Of a stretch of 64,000 nt of DNA, positions 1 through 11,876 are shown one piece after another. The stretch is from Oenanthe sinensis. Taxonomy: Eukaryota > Streptophyta > Magnoliopsida > Apiales > Apiaceae. Under the pieces are notes generated by a model. That model was not told the origin of the DNA. It searched no databases and saw nothing but the letters and a program-made list of their open reading frames with translations. The stretch's first letter is position 1, and the number at the start of each line of letters is the position of its first letter. Where the stretch lies: NCBI GenBank assembly GCA_028671895.1, contig CM053794.1, forward strand, positions 21,128,501-21,192,500, read 5' to 3'. Made by a program: the position numbers and the translations under genes.

Positions 1-69
1 TGAGATTAAAAAGACTAATTATTTATTTATTTTAGTAGATGACTAGACTGAAGCAGGTGAGTTAGGCAA

Positions 70-2526
70 ATGGGCCGGTTTTTAAATGAAAATTCTATAG
101 TCTGTTATGCATTAACCACTAATGTGCCTTTGAATAGAAATCATCTTAGACAGGTGTACAGGTCTTCTAAAGACACATCTGCAGATGGAATCTCAACTTT
201 CACTTCCATATTTAAGCGTCAAAAAGTGCGAATAACAGAAAATGACATCAATCAAGCACTTAATTTGCCAACTGAAGACTTTGAAGATGAACCATCACAG
301 GCAGACTTAAACAACTTCTTCAAGTTTCTACACTGCTCAAGGGAAAATAATCAACAGAAGATCTACAAGCATTATCTACCCAAGGAGTGGAACCTGTTTT
401 TCAATATCTTATCTCATGGTTTTGCACAAAAAATAGGAGGTTTCCACGGGATTACACAGTTCAACAAGGTGATAGCTTATGCAGTGGCTTCTAATGTCAG
501 CATCAACTTTAGAAGATTGATCATGGCTGAGATCTTAAAGAACCAAGCAAAAATAGAGAACTTTTGTCTATATCCAAAATTTTTACAATTGGTGTTGAAC
601 AATAAATTGAACGCTGATCAACTTCAATCGTTTCAGAATAGTCCTTTGGAAGAATCACCCTCTCTTCAGTTCAAAACAATTTTATTGCTACAATATGAGG
701 ATGACTATCCAAACAGGTATACACTTGCTCCAATGACTGAGTCCATTCGAGATTACTTTGATATTCCTAGACAGGCTGAAGAAGCAGCTGAAGAAGAAGA
801 AGAAGATGATGATGAAGATCATGTATCTGAAACTGATGAATCAGCAAATGAAGACTCAGAAGAAGCAGCCTCTCAAGAGGAGACTGAAGATGAAACATGG
901 AAAAAGATTACTCTAGAAATGAAACATCACCAGAAAAAGAACAAGAGTCTGAAAAAGAAGATGAAAGCATGGATGAAGCTGGTTCTGACAATGATCAAGA
1001 ACTAGATCCTGCACAAGAACATCAAAGGAAAAGCCCTAATAATGCAACAGACCAGGTAGCTGTGGAAGAGACTCAAAATAGAGATATGTACATACCTAAC
1101 CTTTCTGATGATCAACTAGAAGAAGGTACACTTTTGGATTTTGACTTTTCTGCTTTTCTACAAGATGAATTTGTCACAATATCTACTTCTGTGCCTCAAA
1201 CGGTAATGCACACACTTGAGCCCTCAGTGGCCTTCGAAGCTGGCAATGAACTTGGCGACCAACCAGTTCTAACCACTGCCAGAGATCAACAAACACTTCA
1301 TATCTCTCCTGAAACTAGAAAAAGATCACTTGATATAGATGATAGGAGTGTATCCCTACCGAGTCAGGAAATTATTAAAATATCCCCTACAACTATGCTT
1401 CTCGAAAACGTCATAAAATGAATTTTAAACCTAAGGCAACTATGAGCCAGGAACCTGATTCTCCAATCTCTGATAACATTATTTTTCTTCGTAACCTCAA
1501 TTCTGAAATTGATCAACTCCTAAAAGGTACGAGAACTGAAACAGAGATGGAAACACCTTCACCCACTTCAGTAGCTAGTACTATTTTGGTAAATCCAATT
1601 CAGAACCTGTCTTCATAGACAGTTGGGGGCATCACTGACTCTCACGAGCCATTCATTACATTGTCAAATATGGTGACCCCCCTAGATGTAACATCTCTAG
1701 ATCCTAGTAAGGATGTTTTCCCTCCCCAACTGGGTGAAGTGGAAAGGAAACTCTCATTTAGAAGGGAAGAGGTCTCCATTCATGGAGAAGCTACTGTACT
1801 ACTTCAAGTGGAATCACCTTTACAAGTGTTACGGGGAACCATAGGCTCTAATTTATCAATCATTACATTGCCTGAGGTGGTGACCCCCCTGGAATTTCCA
1901 AATCCAGCTCCTTCAAATGAGGTCCTCCCCACTTTTTCAAGTCAGATGGAGGGACAACACACCCATAGAAGGGATGTGGACTCTATACATAGAGTATCTG
2001 CTGCTTCGGTAGTAGAACCTGTTTAGGGTGCCTCTGAACGGGTAAGGCTTTCAATAGCTTCAACTGGCATCACGGATTCTTCAACTCTTCCAATCATTAC
2101 AGAATCCATAGTGGTGACCACACTGGGTCTAATTCCCCCTAGTTCCTGAAAAAGGAGTTCTCCCCACCCAAAGTGGTTCGGCGGAGAGGCAACCTACCCA
2201 TAGAAGGGATAGGGATTTTAATGCAGGTACTGAATATCTGGATGCTATAAATGAGATGAGTGAAACAATCAACCTTAGTGATCTTCAATTCCCTGACCCT
2301 GAACAGCCGAGTGTGAGTGTTGAGGGACGTGATCAAATAGTAACAGTGAGCAGTGAGACACCCACTGGCCAAATACACACCCCACACAATGCAGACACAG
2401 CACACAGCCAAAGGATTCTAAATCTGGAGGCCCAAGTCACTGAAATTCATTATTCTATATGGAAAATCTTGGAAGTGCAAGAGCAGCAGCGCAATGACAT
2501 AAAAGAAATTAAAGATTTGGTACAAT
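70..2526 (+). pseudogene. Retroelement ORF with 'putative plant transposon protein' domain, decayed
   Basis: The first 235 or so residues (70-775) form a globular domain that I place, from memory, in the 'putative plant transposon protein' group found in plant retroelements. It is followed by a long Glu/Asp tract, a basic stretch (RKRHK near 1400), repeated Ser/Thr/Pro segments and a heptad-like helix at 2420-2526 (LEAQVTEIHYSIWKILEV). The acidic tract leaves the first frame near 895 and continues in another; the basic stretch moves to a third frame near 1395; TAG stops sit at 1616 and 2024. So this reads as one ancestral ORF with at least two frameshifts and several stops. A related copy lies at 60526-63068. 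The biochemical role of this ORF family is unknown to me. The upstream part of the element is outside the window. Confidence 0.6.
1621..2200 (+). repeat. Three degenerate tandem units in the transposon ORF
   Basis: Units begin near 1625, 1835 and 2060, about 210-225 bp apart. Each encodes a version of G-I/T-T/G-D/S-S followed by ITL..VVTP; the DNA core ATTACATTG....GTGGTGACC recurs. A fourth related unit sits in the other copy of this ORF at 61861-61945, which keeps the motif LQVLRGT and ITLSEVVTP. The units have diverged strongly, so the expansion is old. Confidence 0.6.
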
Positions 2527-2628
2527 AGCTGCTGGCTCAGAAAACTCCTACTACTCATCAATCAACAGCTGCTGAGGTGCTAGTCGTTGTTGAGTCCTAC
2601 ATATCAGTGGACGAAGTACTCTGTGCTA

Positions 2629-2863
2629 TTTTATCCTGAAAGTGATATTGTTGTTCTATTGGTTCTATTAGTGTATACGAAAAAGCTTCTGTTAGAGCTA
2701 AGATTTCTATTTTTTCTCTTGTCTTTACAGTTACTGATTTATATATCTTGTTTCGACCTTCGTGCTTTATTTTGTTTTGTTAATTTGTTTAATCTACCTG
2801 TTCTTGTTAATTGTTTATATAATTTCCCTATTGTTGATGTGCAGTTATTAATTATACCCAACA
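2629..2863 (+). repeat. Partial 5' LTR of the Copia element
   Basis: This segment matches 8289-8601 over nearly its whole length, including TTTTATCCTGAAAGTGATATTG at its left side (split here only by position) and a shared stretch ending near GTTATTAATTAT. Relative to the 3' copy it lacks about 90 bp after the GATATTG motif. The LTR's first 700 or so bases are absent. Confidence 0.8.
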
Positions 2864-2904
2864 ATCTTGAAGAGATTAATTGTTATATATTGTTAATTAA
2901 CAAA

Positions 2905-3777
2905 ATGGTTAATGAAAGTGAAACTCCTGTTGTTGGTGCTACTGGTTCTGGTTCTGGGGTTACTGCATCCACCATTGATTGGACCACGTACCGTTTCCCA
3001 CAACCCATTAATTTGTTAGGCATGCCTGATAAATTCGATGGGGGTGTTGATTTTTCTCGTTGGCAGAAAAAAATGAAACTGTGGCTAACAGTAAATGGTC
3101 TATGGCCGGTGGTGTAGTATGCTTCACTAGTTGTTGAATAAGAGAAGGCTGACTCTGTTAAGGCTTATGCTATGTGGGAAGAAAAGGATGGGGTGGCTAG
3201 GGCTACAATTTTGGCATCTTTAGCGAACACTCTGTTTGATGTTTACTCATCGGATTCCTACACTGCTAAACTCTTATGGGAGAAGCTGAATCAGACACAT
3301 AATACTGACTCGCAAGGTCTGAAAAAGTATTATGTGGCTCGGTTCCTTGATTTCAAACTGGTGGATACTAAATCCATGACGGAGCAAATGCATGAGTTTG
3401 AGATGTTGGTACATGCTTTGAAGGAGTCTAGAATGGACCTTCCTGAGAAGTTTCAGGTTATGTTAGTGATTGAAAAGCTCCCAAAGTCTTGGGAAGAGTT
3501 TGCTCTCTCCCTGAAAATACAGAAAGGAGAGATCGCATGGACTAACCTGATGTTGGACATCTCTGTGCAGGAACAACACAAGTCCAAACAGGGACATGTG
3601 ATGTCTGCAGAACATGGGAGTTCGAAGGTGAACGTAGTGACTGTTGGACAGAAAAGAAAGTATGTCACTAAGAAGGAAAATAACAAGCCTAAAAATGACA
3701 ATAACAAGGCTAAGAAACCAAAGGCAAACAAACCATGTTGGTCACTAGAGCAAGGACTGTCCTGCAAAGAAACCTAA
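2905..3777 (+). pseudogene. Copia Gag (UBN2-type), interrupted
   Basis: Gag forms the virus-like particle of the retroelement and packages its RNA. The ATG at 2905 opens a Ser/Gly-rich leader followed by a typical Gag start (FDGGVDFSRWQKKMKLWL). A TAG at 3115-3117 breaks the frame, and the protein resumes at about 3160 and runs to 3777 with the UBN2-like segments LWEKLNQTH, LDFKLVDTKSM and IEKLPKSWEEF. The C-terminus is Lys/Asn-rich and basic. The zinc knuckle expected near the end is not intact: only CW-S..CS-C-like remnants are visible before the stop. Confidence 0.85.
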
Positions 3778-3799
3778 TGTGGTAGCATAAGTTAATACT

Positions 3800-5178
3800 A
3801 TGCTTGGAACCACTGGTGGGCCTTTGGTTAACATGGTTGTTGGTGAGGCTATTGCTTCTGAAACCAATGACGGGTATGTTACCTACAACCCTACACTACT
3901 TTCCACTTATCTGTCAAATGAATGGTTGATTGATACTGGACCTAATGTACATATTTGTACTGATATTACTCTGTTTGTATCTTATCAACAAATTCAAGGC
4001 ATGATAGTGACGATGGGGAATGCTAATACTGCTCAAGTACTTGGAGTAGGAAATGTGGACCTGAAGTTTGCTTCTAGGCGTGTTCTATCCCTTACTAGAG
4101 TGCATCATGTTTCTGACATTCGTAGAAACATAATAAGTGGAAGCTGTTTAGTTAGAAATGGTTTCGAACTTTCTTTGAAGTGTAATAAAGTAGTCATTAC
4201 ACATACTAGTGCTTTTTTTGGCAAAGGTTACTTGTCTGATGGATTATTTTTAATAAATGTGGAGCCTATTTTGGGTAGTTTTATTAATGATAATTTTGTT
4301 CCTTCTGTAAATTGTGTTGAATCATCCGATTTATGGCACTCGCGTCTTGGTCATCTAAATTTTGGTGCTCTAAAGAATATGATGAATTTAGAGTTGATTC
4401 CAAAGCATGTCATTGAAAAGAAATCTAAATGTCAAGTATGTGTGGCTGCTAAACTAACTAGGAAACTCTTTCATAATATTGTTAGGGATTCAGAAGTATT
4501 AGAATTAGTACACACAGACATATGTGAAATTAGTGGTATTTTGACTAAGGATAATAAAAGATATTTCATTACCTTTATAGACGATTGTAGTAGATACTGC
4601 TATGTTTATTTACTTAAACATAAAGATGAAGCACTTGATAAATTCATTATGTATAAAAAAGAAGCCGAAACACAAACTGGCAAAGTACTTAAGCGTCATT
4701 ATGTATAAAAATGAAGGTGAAACACAAACTGGCAAAGTACTTCAACGTTTGAGGTCTGATAGAGGTGAAGAGTATACGGGTACCACTTTTAATGATTTTT
4801 TCAAAAGAATGGTATAGTTCATGAGGTGACTCCACCATACACTCCTAAGTCTAATGGGGTGGCAGAACGAAAGAACAGAACATTTAAAGATATGATTAAC
4901 AGTATGCTAATTAATTCTGGGTTGCCTAAGTACATGTGGGGAGAGGCTCTGAATATGACTTGCCATATTCTGAACAGAGTCCCTCTGAAATATATGGACA
5001 AGACACCTTATGAATTATGGAAAGGCAAAAAGACTAGTTTAAAGTATCTTCGTGTGTGGGGCTGCCTTGAAAAATTACTTGTCCCTGAACACAAGAGAAA
5101 GAAACTGGGGCCGAAAACTGTTGATTGCATCTTTCTGGGCTATATTGAAACCACTACCACTAAAAGATTTTTAGTGTA
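3800..5178 (+). pseudogene. Copia protease and integrase region, frameshifted
   Basis: The aspartic protease motif is WLIDTG (near 3922). The GAG-pre-integrase motif WHSRLGHLNFG lies near 4335 and the integrase zinc finger CQVCVAAK near 4430. The catalytic core begins with HTDIC and FIDDCSRY and continues with SDRGEEY and the PYTPKSNGVAERKNRT segment near 4830. A 52-bp tandem duplication (4644-4695 and 4696-4747) shifts the frame inside the integrase; a second small indel at a T run near 4795-4802 restores it. A further single-base lesion near 5175 separates this part from the reverse transcriptase. All parts are recognisable, but no continuous polyprotein remains. Confidence 0.88.
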
Positions 5179-5189
5179 AAATCTGACAT

Positions 5190-6159
5190 AGATGGGATAG
5201 TGGCAAACACTATAGTTGAGTTTCGTGATGCAACATTCTTTGAGAATGTGTTCCCTATGAAGACTGGTATACCTCAGGGTATTTCTAATGATGATCCCAC
5301 TCGCACATCGAGTTCCATTCCTGATCATGTGGAAAGGATGACAAATGTGGGGGCGGATCCTGCTAGTAGCTCTACTCCTAACGAAGTGGAGGAACCTAAA
5401 AGGAGTAAGCGTGCAAAGGTGGTCAAGGATTTTGAAAGTGATTTTATCACTTACAATGTCGAGGACGAACTATTGACTTACCGGCATGCCATGAATTCTT
5501 CGGAGTTAAGGCACTGGAAAGGCGCTATAAAGAGTGAGACCGATTCTATTATTTCAAATGGAACATGGGAGTTGGTTGATCTCCCTAATAGGTGTACTAC
5601 TATAGGATATAAGTGGATCTTCAAAAGAAAAATGAACCCGGATGACTCAATAAATAAGTATAAGTCTAGGTTGGTAGCTAAGGGTTTTAGGCAAATGGAA
5701 GGCATTGACTATTTTGATACATACTCTCATGTTACAAGAATGACAACAATTCGAATGCTTATAGCATTGGCTTCCGTACATGGTCTTATCTTCCATCAGA
5801 TAGATGTAAAGACAACTTTTCTTCATGGTGATCTTGAAGAAGAGATTTATATGGATCAGCCAGAGGGATTTGTTGCTTCTGGTAATGAGAGGAAAGTGTG
5901 TAAGTTAGTCAAGTCTATCTATGGCTTGAGACAAGCTCCTAGAGACTGACACAAAAAGTTTGATGAAACTGTTTTGACTTCGGATTTTTTGGTTAATGAA
6001 AGTGACAAGTGTTTCTACTATAAGTTTAAAGGAAATGAAAAATTAATATTGTGCCTGTATGTGGATGACATACTGTTGTTTGGAACCAATATTGAGATTA
6101 TTAACGAGACAAAAAGTTTCTTGAAAAGGCACTTTGAAATGAAAGATATGGGTAACTAA
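5190..6159 (+). pseudogene. Copia reverse transcriptase, interrupted
   Basis: The reverse transcriptase copies the element RNA into DNA. Visible blocks are WELVDLP, KWIFKRKMNPD, YKSRLVAKGF, HQIDVKTTFLHGDL, IYMDQPEGF and YGLRQAP, followed by the catalytic box YVDD near 6058-6069. A TGA at 5947-5949 replaces the tryptophan codon normally found just after the RQAPR motif, and the frame is lost after 6159 (MKDMGN). Both lesions are inactivating. The strand and order fit the gag and integrase parts upstream. Confidence 0.9.
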
Positions 6160-6327
6160 CGTGATTCTTGGTATCAAGATGACTCAGTCAGTTGATGGAA
6201 TAACCTTGTCAAATCTCATTATATAGAGAAATCTATACTTGAGAAGTATGGTTATTCAAATTGTAAAATCACAAGCACACCATATAATTCAAAAGTTACG
6301 CTTGTCAAGAATAAGTCAGGAGTTCCT

Positions 6328-7044
6328 GTGTCTCAGTTAAGATATTCTCAGATTATTGGGAGTTTGCAAAATCTTGCTAATGGTACAAGACCAGATATTT
6401 CATTTTCTATGTCTAAGTTAACTAGGTATACAAGCTATCCAAACAAGACTCATTGGGATGCTCTTGATAGAGTGCTTAGATATCTAAAAGGCACCATCTA
6501 CCTTGGTTTGCATTACAGGAGGTTTCCTAGAGTGCTAGAGGGATATAGTGATGCAAGTTGGATAGCTAAGAAATCTGGTTCCAATGGAGTGACTGGATAT
6601 GTATTTACCCTTGCGGGTGGAGTTATATCTTGGAAGTCTACAAGACAGACTATTGTAACTCGATTAACTTTTGAGGCTGAGTTATGTGCATTAGATGCCA
6701 CGGGGACGAAGGCTGAATGGTTGCATGGACTTATGTCTTTGATTCATGTAGTAAGTCAACCGCTTCCTACTCTTGTTGTTCATTGTGATAGTCAAACAAC
6801 TATCGACAAGATAAACAGTAAGAAGTATAATGTGAAAACAAAGAGACACGTTCAAGTTAGACTTAAGTCTATAAGGGGTTTGGTGTCTGAAAAGATCATT
6901 GTTATTGAGTTTATTGGAATTCAAGATAACCTGGCTGATCCATTGACTAAGGGACTTGAGCATGCTGTTGTCCTTAAGTCGAGGTTGGGGATGGGACTGA
7001 AAACCCATTTTGAGTCATCAACAGCGGGAACCCAATACACCTGA
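6328..7044 (+). pseudogene. Copia RNase H and C-terminal pol
   Basis: This ORF carries the thumb/connection motif LRYSQIIGSLQNLA and TRPDISF, the RNase H signature YSDASWIA, and the end motif DPLTKGL. RNase H removes the RNA template during reverse transcription. Between 6160 and 6327 the same protein can be followed only through broken frames (SVDGIT, EKYGYSNCK), so it is part of a dead polyprotein. The usual catalytic acidic residues of the YSDA and E-L-C segments are still present. Confidence 0.88.
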
Positions 7045-7563
7045 GAGGAGATCCCTCGAAGTGTATTCAATGTGGTAATAACAAGTTGTGAGAATGATTC
7101 ATTAGTACCTCTACTACATATATCTAGATACTGATGTATCTAAGTCTTTCTCCTGTAAACCTCAAGAGGTACTATAACTGCTAGTTAGCAAAAGTTTTAA
7201 GAACTCTGAATGAGGACATGTCATGAGACGAGATGTTGGCAGTACATCTTTGGAGATGCCCAGCTAAGGGAATGTTATTGTGAGGTCGCAATTAGAAGAT
7301 AGGGTTATTCATTGAAGCATTCAACGAACAGGATCGAGACATGACCATTAACGTCTCAAAGCCGTAGATTAACAGTATAGCTTTTGACTTGTCGTTGTCT
7401 ATGGAGTGTGGTTATATAAAAATGGATAAAGATTCAATGTGAAACATTCCATCTATATCCGGTAGCCATCGAAGTAGAGGACTTAAGAGGGTTCAAACCT
7501 TGACGGGTACCAACTCTGAAAAACAAGTCATGAAAGAACCTGATATGCATTTCTGTATGGATT

Positions 7564-7573
7564 TGTGGGGGAT
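7564..7573 (+). other. Polypurine tract of the Copia element
   Basis: TGTGGGGGAT lies directly before the 3' LTR start TGTTAGAAAA. This is the usual plus-strand primer position of Copia elements. Confidence 0.65.
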
Positions 7574-8601
7574 TGTTAGAAAATAGAAAGTTTAAGACAT
7601 ATTTTATATATGTTCTTGATGTAATTTCCGGAAACTAACTAATAGAAGTTGTTCCTTATTATGAGGACTTAAACTTTCATGTTTGGATCTAAGACATTTT
7701 CTTAGTGGAATCCATAAAGAAATTGAGTTGAAGTTGCTTGTTTGAAATGGGTTATGTGGGGTTTGTCCCACATTGAATTTATAAAGGAAAGATAATAAGT
7801 TTATATAGCATCTTGTGTTAGTATTGTTTACAACTACTAGTGTAAGTAGAATGCTTATGTCACATGATGTTATTGAGTACTTTACATCTTTTAATTGCAA
7901 ATTTATTTGATTTATTTATATTGATTACTTAATATTAATATTAAATATATTGAGTAAGGATTATTTCAATAATCAGACTGTATATATATATATCTTGCAA
8001 TATTAATATTACTTAATCTGAATAATATAAGTAACAAATAAAACTCATCTTGCAAAACTCTATTTTCTTTGTAAAACTCTACATCCCACATCGAATAGAA
8101 TAAGAGAAGAGCAGCTCAAGATACCTATATATTGAGGTCTGCACATCTAGTTGTAGTGTGCCTCTTGCTTGTACCTTGCATATTTATAAAATAAATTGCA
8201 TAGGTTGTCGGGCAAATTGAGGTGTGCCTCTTTCTCCTACCTCGCATATATAAAGTGCATAGGTTTTTGGGTGAACTGAGGTGTGTTGTTTTATCCTGAA
8301 AGTGATATTGCTGCAACCCAACACAGCGTAGTGGGGTAATAATCTCTTCAAGAACAGTCAAGACTTCTAGCAATGCTTGACGACTCAGTTGTTCTATTAG
8401 TTCTATCAGTGTATGCGAAAAAGCTTCGGTTAGAACTAAGATTTCTATCTTTTCTCTTGTCTTTACAGTTACTGATTTATATATCTTGTTTCGACCTTCG
8501 TGCTTTGTTTTATTTTATTAATTGGTTTAATCTGCATGTTCTTGTTAGTTGTTTATATAACTGCTCTATTATTATTGTGTAGTTATTAATTATTCTCGAC
8601 A
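7574..8601 (+). repeat. 3' LTR of the Copia element
   Basis: The LTR starts with TGTTAGA right after the polypurine tract and ends with CTCGACA; its last third matches the partial 5' LTR. About 1,028 bp by these limits. The 3' end is set by loss of similarity to the 5' copy after the terminal CA. Confidence 0.75.
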
Positions 8602-8639
8602 CTAACTTTATTTCTGATATGAGCAGGGGGACTGGGATG

Positions 8640-9540
8640 GAGGAACAAATCCAAGTGCGACTACGAAATGCCAAGACAGAGCTGGAAAAAGGTAGAGAGC
8701 AGGGCTATTTGATCATATGCTGGTAAACGATGAGTTTAACTATTGCTACGAGAGTCTTAAGATAATTCGTGTGTTCTTACCCCTGTCTCCCTCAAAATTA
8801 ATATTTTTGTATCAACGAAGGTCGTGACAAAAAGTATTCAACATAATAGAATTATACCAAATTTATTTATGTGTAGGTGAATTTTCACTTATTGATAAAT
8901 GATATATATAAGGTGCATGACAGTTGAAATTTTATTTATACATGGTTCTTCGTAGTTGAAATTTTATTAATTTGGTATTCTCACGCGTAAATTTATATTC
9001 AAAAAATTAATAACGAGCTCCTGACAAAATATATATTGCTAAACTGATAAATTTAAAATAATTAAATGCATCAATATAGTTAAATTTTATTGAAAAATAT
9101 ATTAAAATGATCTTGTTATAATATAACCGAAAAGAAAATTATACTGCAGCTACGATCCAAAAAATTCATTAAAAAAAATTAAAAGCAAATATCATCAAAT
9201 TTAATATAAATAATTAGAGAAGGTGGCTTCCTAATGAATGGAGGCTCACAAACTCTGGGGTCTTGATGAAGCTGTTAAGGGAACGTCTTGTAATTCTTGC
9301 AAGTGCCTCTCCGATTTTAGCCGAACCATAATTTTTTTTAAATCGTTTTTAATAAAAAAAAATTTATATATATATGTGTTTTAATTTAGCACAAGAAATG
9401 GGATTCTTGCCTCTGATTCATTCACCACCTGAAACTGACGAGAAGATTATGACAATAATTGAAATTAAAGAACTACAAAAAGCCTCACGGAATAGGCATG
9501 CTTTCTCCATTACTTGTATCACCTGCAAATATTTGAAAGT
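8640..9540 (+). repeat. Left arm of a long interrupted inverted repeat
   Basis: Two blocks here recur inverted at 15240-15570. Block one (about 8703-8800, GGCTATTTGATCATATGCTGG) matches the minus strand of 15480-15570. Block two (about 9370-9520, from TTTTAATTTAGCA through GACGAGAAGATTATGA) matches the minus strand of 15250-15412. Order is preserved, so the arms look like ends of one element or of an inverted duplication; several hundred extra bases separate the two blocks on this side. No open gene is credible here. Confidence 0.7.
8975..9180 (+). repeat. Direct repeat upstream of RPA-like copy 1
   Basis: AAATTTATATTC..., ATATATATTGCTAAACT and TATAATATAACC...AAAATT recur in the same order at 11083-11245, before the second RPA-like copy. 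This supports a tandem duplication of the RPA-bearing unit. Confidence 0.65.
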
Positions 9541-9672
9541 CAAATTATTTTCTTATTTTATTTTGTATGAAGCTGTTTCGTCTAATTTGCTTTTACTCCC
9601 TATAAGATTGTTTTCCTCTCCAATTTTATTACATATTGCAAGCCACCAAATTACTATCATGCTGTCCAACTC

Positions 9673-9680
9673 TATAAATT
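9673..9680 (+). promoter_or_regulatory. TATA box of RPA-like copy 1
   Basis: TATAAATT lies about 80 bp before the ATG at 9760, the same spacing as TATAAATA in front of copy 2. Confidence 0.45.
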
Positions 9681-9759
9681 ACTCCACACAACCTATTTAC
9701 ACTCACACACAGTACTTCACGCACGAATTATATCACATACATACATCTCCCCTGCAGAT

Positions 9760-10999
9760 ATGAAGAATTTGGGAGAAGTCGGGTATGGCTACCACACCCA
9801 CAGAACTCCAGTTGGTGTCATAAGGATATGGGAGACGTTTTCCTACCGCACTCACTTTAACGCAATGATTAACTTCCTACTACTTGATGCAAAGGTAAAT
9901 TCCCAGCAACTCAGTCAATACCGCTTAAAACCACACACATTACACAGATTCTGATGCTATGAATACATGCCTGCTTGCAGAATGATCAATATTGGGCTGT
10001 TGTTGACATGTCTGAGCGTGACCGTATCATGCCGTTGCTTTGCGAGGGGTTGGTGTATTACATCAGCAATTTCAAATTAGTCAATGCACTTCCTCATTGG
10101 AAACCAATAGAAACGGACACCACAATTGTCTTTGATAGAAAGACTACCATAACCGACTTTCTGGATGTAAGCCTCATGGTTCGCTATAGATTCGACATAT
10201 GCCCATTGCCAAAGGTTGCAGCTAGAGTTAATGACACCACACACCTCAGTGGTATGACACTACACTTTATTTCGCATTTTCAATTCCAACTAAATGCTTC
10301 GAATTTGCCTGAACAACAAACTACTCTTTTATTCTATTGTCCAGATGTTGCTGGCATCCTGATTCACGCTGGAGATTTGGAGTACGACAAGAATTGTATC
10401 AAAAGGCTTGATGTCACCTTGGTTGACAATGGGTTATTACCACAACTCATATTATAAACACCTATTCCTGGATAGTTGCCATGGACTATCCTGATTCCAA
10501 ACACTCAATATACTAATATAACTACTACACTGTTTAGGCTGGCATTGCTGCATATCTCTCTATGGGGATTGAAGGCAGCTCTTTTCAAAATTGACTGCGA
10601 GCGACACCGCCAGAAGAATTTGGTCCTTGTCATAACTGGACTACTCAGTAAAAACAAGGGAGGTAGACGATATGAAATGTTTTACTAGCTATCTCCCCTA
10701 ATTTAATCGAAACATTAACCCAGCATCGCACAACTTCCCCAAGACTAATCGTAGCTTATCATTTTATGCAGGCCAAACATATTTAACCTCCACCCAGGCA
10801 ACAAGTATATTCTATGATCCGATTTGTCAAGAGGTCCACAACCTGTCGCACCATATTACAAATACATACGGTGAATTCATATGCAAGCTGCCACAGGAAA
10901 TCGAGTACTCATTCAAACTACTGAAACAACCAAGCGCTGCACCACCCTGCTTAACAGTGCAGCAACTTCTGCAAGCTCCCATTTGGATGTTCCAAAAGG
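9760..10999 (+). pseudogene. RPA70-like (replication protein A large subunit-like) copy 1, truncated
   Basis: RPA70 binds single-stranded DNA in replication and repair. Exon 1 (9760-9894) encodes VIRIWETFSYRTHFNAM.NFLLLDAK, like the first OB fold (DUF223 type). A GT donor at 9895 and AG before 9981 join it in phase to NDQYWAVVDM and EGLVYYISNFKL. The OB fold continues to DVAGILIHAGDLE and RLDVTLVDN near 10345-10430. Remnants of the second OB fold are SLWGLKAALF and LVLVITGLL (10560-10650), and a further piece ends in a splice-like FQK|GTATGC at 10999. The C-terminal zinc-finger domain found in copy 2 is missing. Frames are broken after 10455. RPA70-like genes are often amplified in plants, and some travel with Helitrons; I cannot tell which applies. 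Confidence 0.7.
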
Positions 11000-11795
11000 T
11001 ATGCTTCGCAAATTTACTTACCATCATACTATTTCTTAAGTCTTTAAGCAAGCAACATATATATATGAACACATCGCTGACATGAAAATTTATATTCCAA
11101 ATTTTATTAACCGTATTCTGACAGAATATATATTGCTAAACTTTTAAATTAAAAAAATTGATGGCTACACTTTCATTTTATTCAAAAATATATTTAAATG
11201 GTGTTCTTATAATATAACCAAAAATAAAATTGGACTCCAGCTACGATCAAATGAATAATAATTAATAATTATAGGTCAAAGTTAGCTTAGTTTCACTATA
11301 AAATTTTATATACAGCACAGTATATGATTTTAAGAGGGAAAACAAATCTCGGGCATACAAGATTGTTAAGTGTTTAAATAGGTATTGATATCATAGTTGT
11401 TATTTTAATGAATATATATTTAGCCGCTCATCTTTCTCTAAAAAATAGCTCAATTATAACTTTATTGAATTCAGTTTGAACATTATTGATATGTTATGGA
11501 ATTAGAAATTATGAGTCCAAAACGCTTCTAATTTAAATACGTTTAGTACTTGAAAAACACACAAACATGCATCCTCAACTTTAATAAAAGAGGCACATAA
11601 CTACATCCACAAATCAGGGGTTCTTATCACCTTGGGATCCAAGAAAGAAACGCCCAGCCTAGGAATAAGGACTAAAACGGACGCCAGGAGTAAACTGACA
11701 TTCAATGACAGAATTTATATATGGCGTTCAATGCCCCATTGTAACCTGTAAAAATAAATATGGTCACTACTGATGCTCACCATTAGATTAGGCTG
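11000..11795. other. Spacer between RPA-like copies
   Basis: AT-rich DNA. 11083-11245 repeats 8975-9180. No credible ORF. The TATA box and leader of copy 2 follow. Confidence 0.6.
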
Positions 11796-11803
11796 TATAA
11801 ATA
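11796..11803 (+). promoter_or_regulatory. TATA box of RPA-like copy 2
   Basis: TATAAATA about 80 bp before the ATG at 11877, followed by a CA-rich leader typical of plant 5' UTRs. Confidence 0.5.
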
Positions 11804-11876
11804 CAGACCCTCAGCCAACTCTAAAACCTACAATCACACACAACTCTTTCAAACTACACTACAAGTTTACAACCAG

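Larger units (their letters stand above)
2629..8601 (+). mobile_element. Ty1/Copia LTR retrotransposon, 5'-truncated and inactive
   Basis: Order gag, protease, integrase, reverse transcriptase, RNase H marks the Copia superfamily. A partial 5' LTR (2629-2863) matches the last part of the 3' LTR (7574-8601). The polyprotein is cut by several frameshifts and stops, so the copy cannot be autonomous. Its 5' LTR lacks the first part and joins directly to the decayed ORF that precedes it; therefore no target-site duplication can be recognised. I could not find a convincing tRNA-Met primer binding site after 2863. Confidence 0.9.

Noticed and set aside
2139..2411. Minus-strand ORF over the transposon-protein pseudogene
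   Set aside because: Shadow of the plus-strand coding sequence, Cys-rich by chance.
9374..9763. Open frame of about 130 codons before RPA-like copy 1
   Set aside because: The same sequence occurs inverted at 15236-15418, so it belongs to a repeat arm, and the second half is low-complexity leader DNA.
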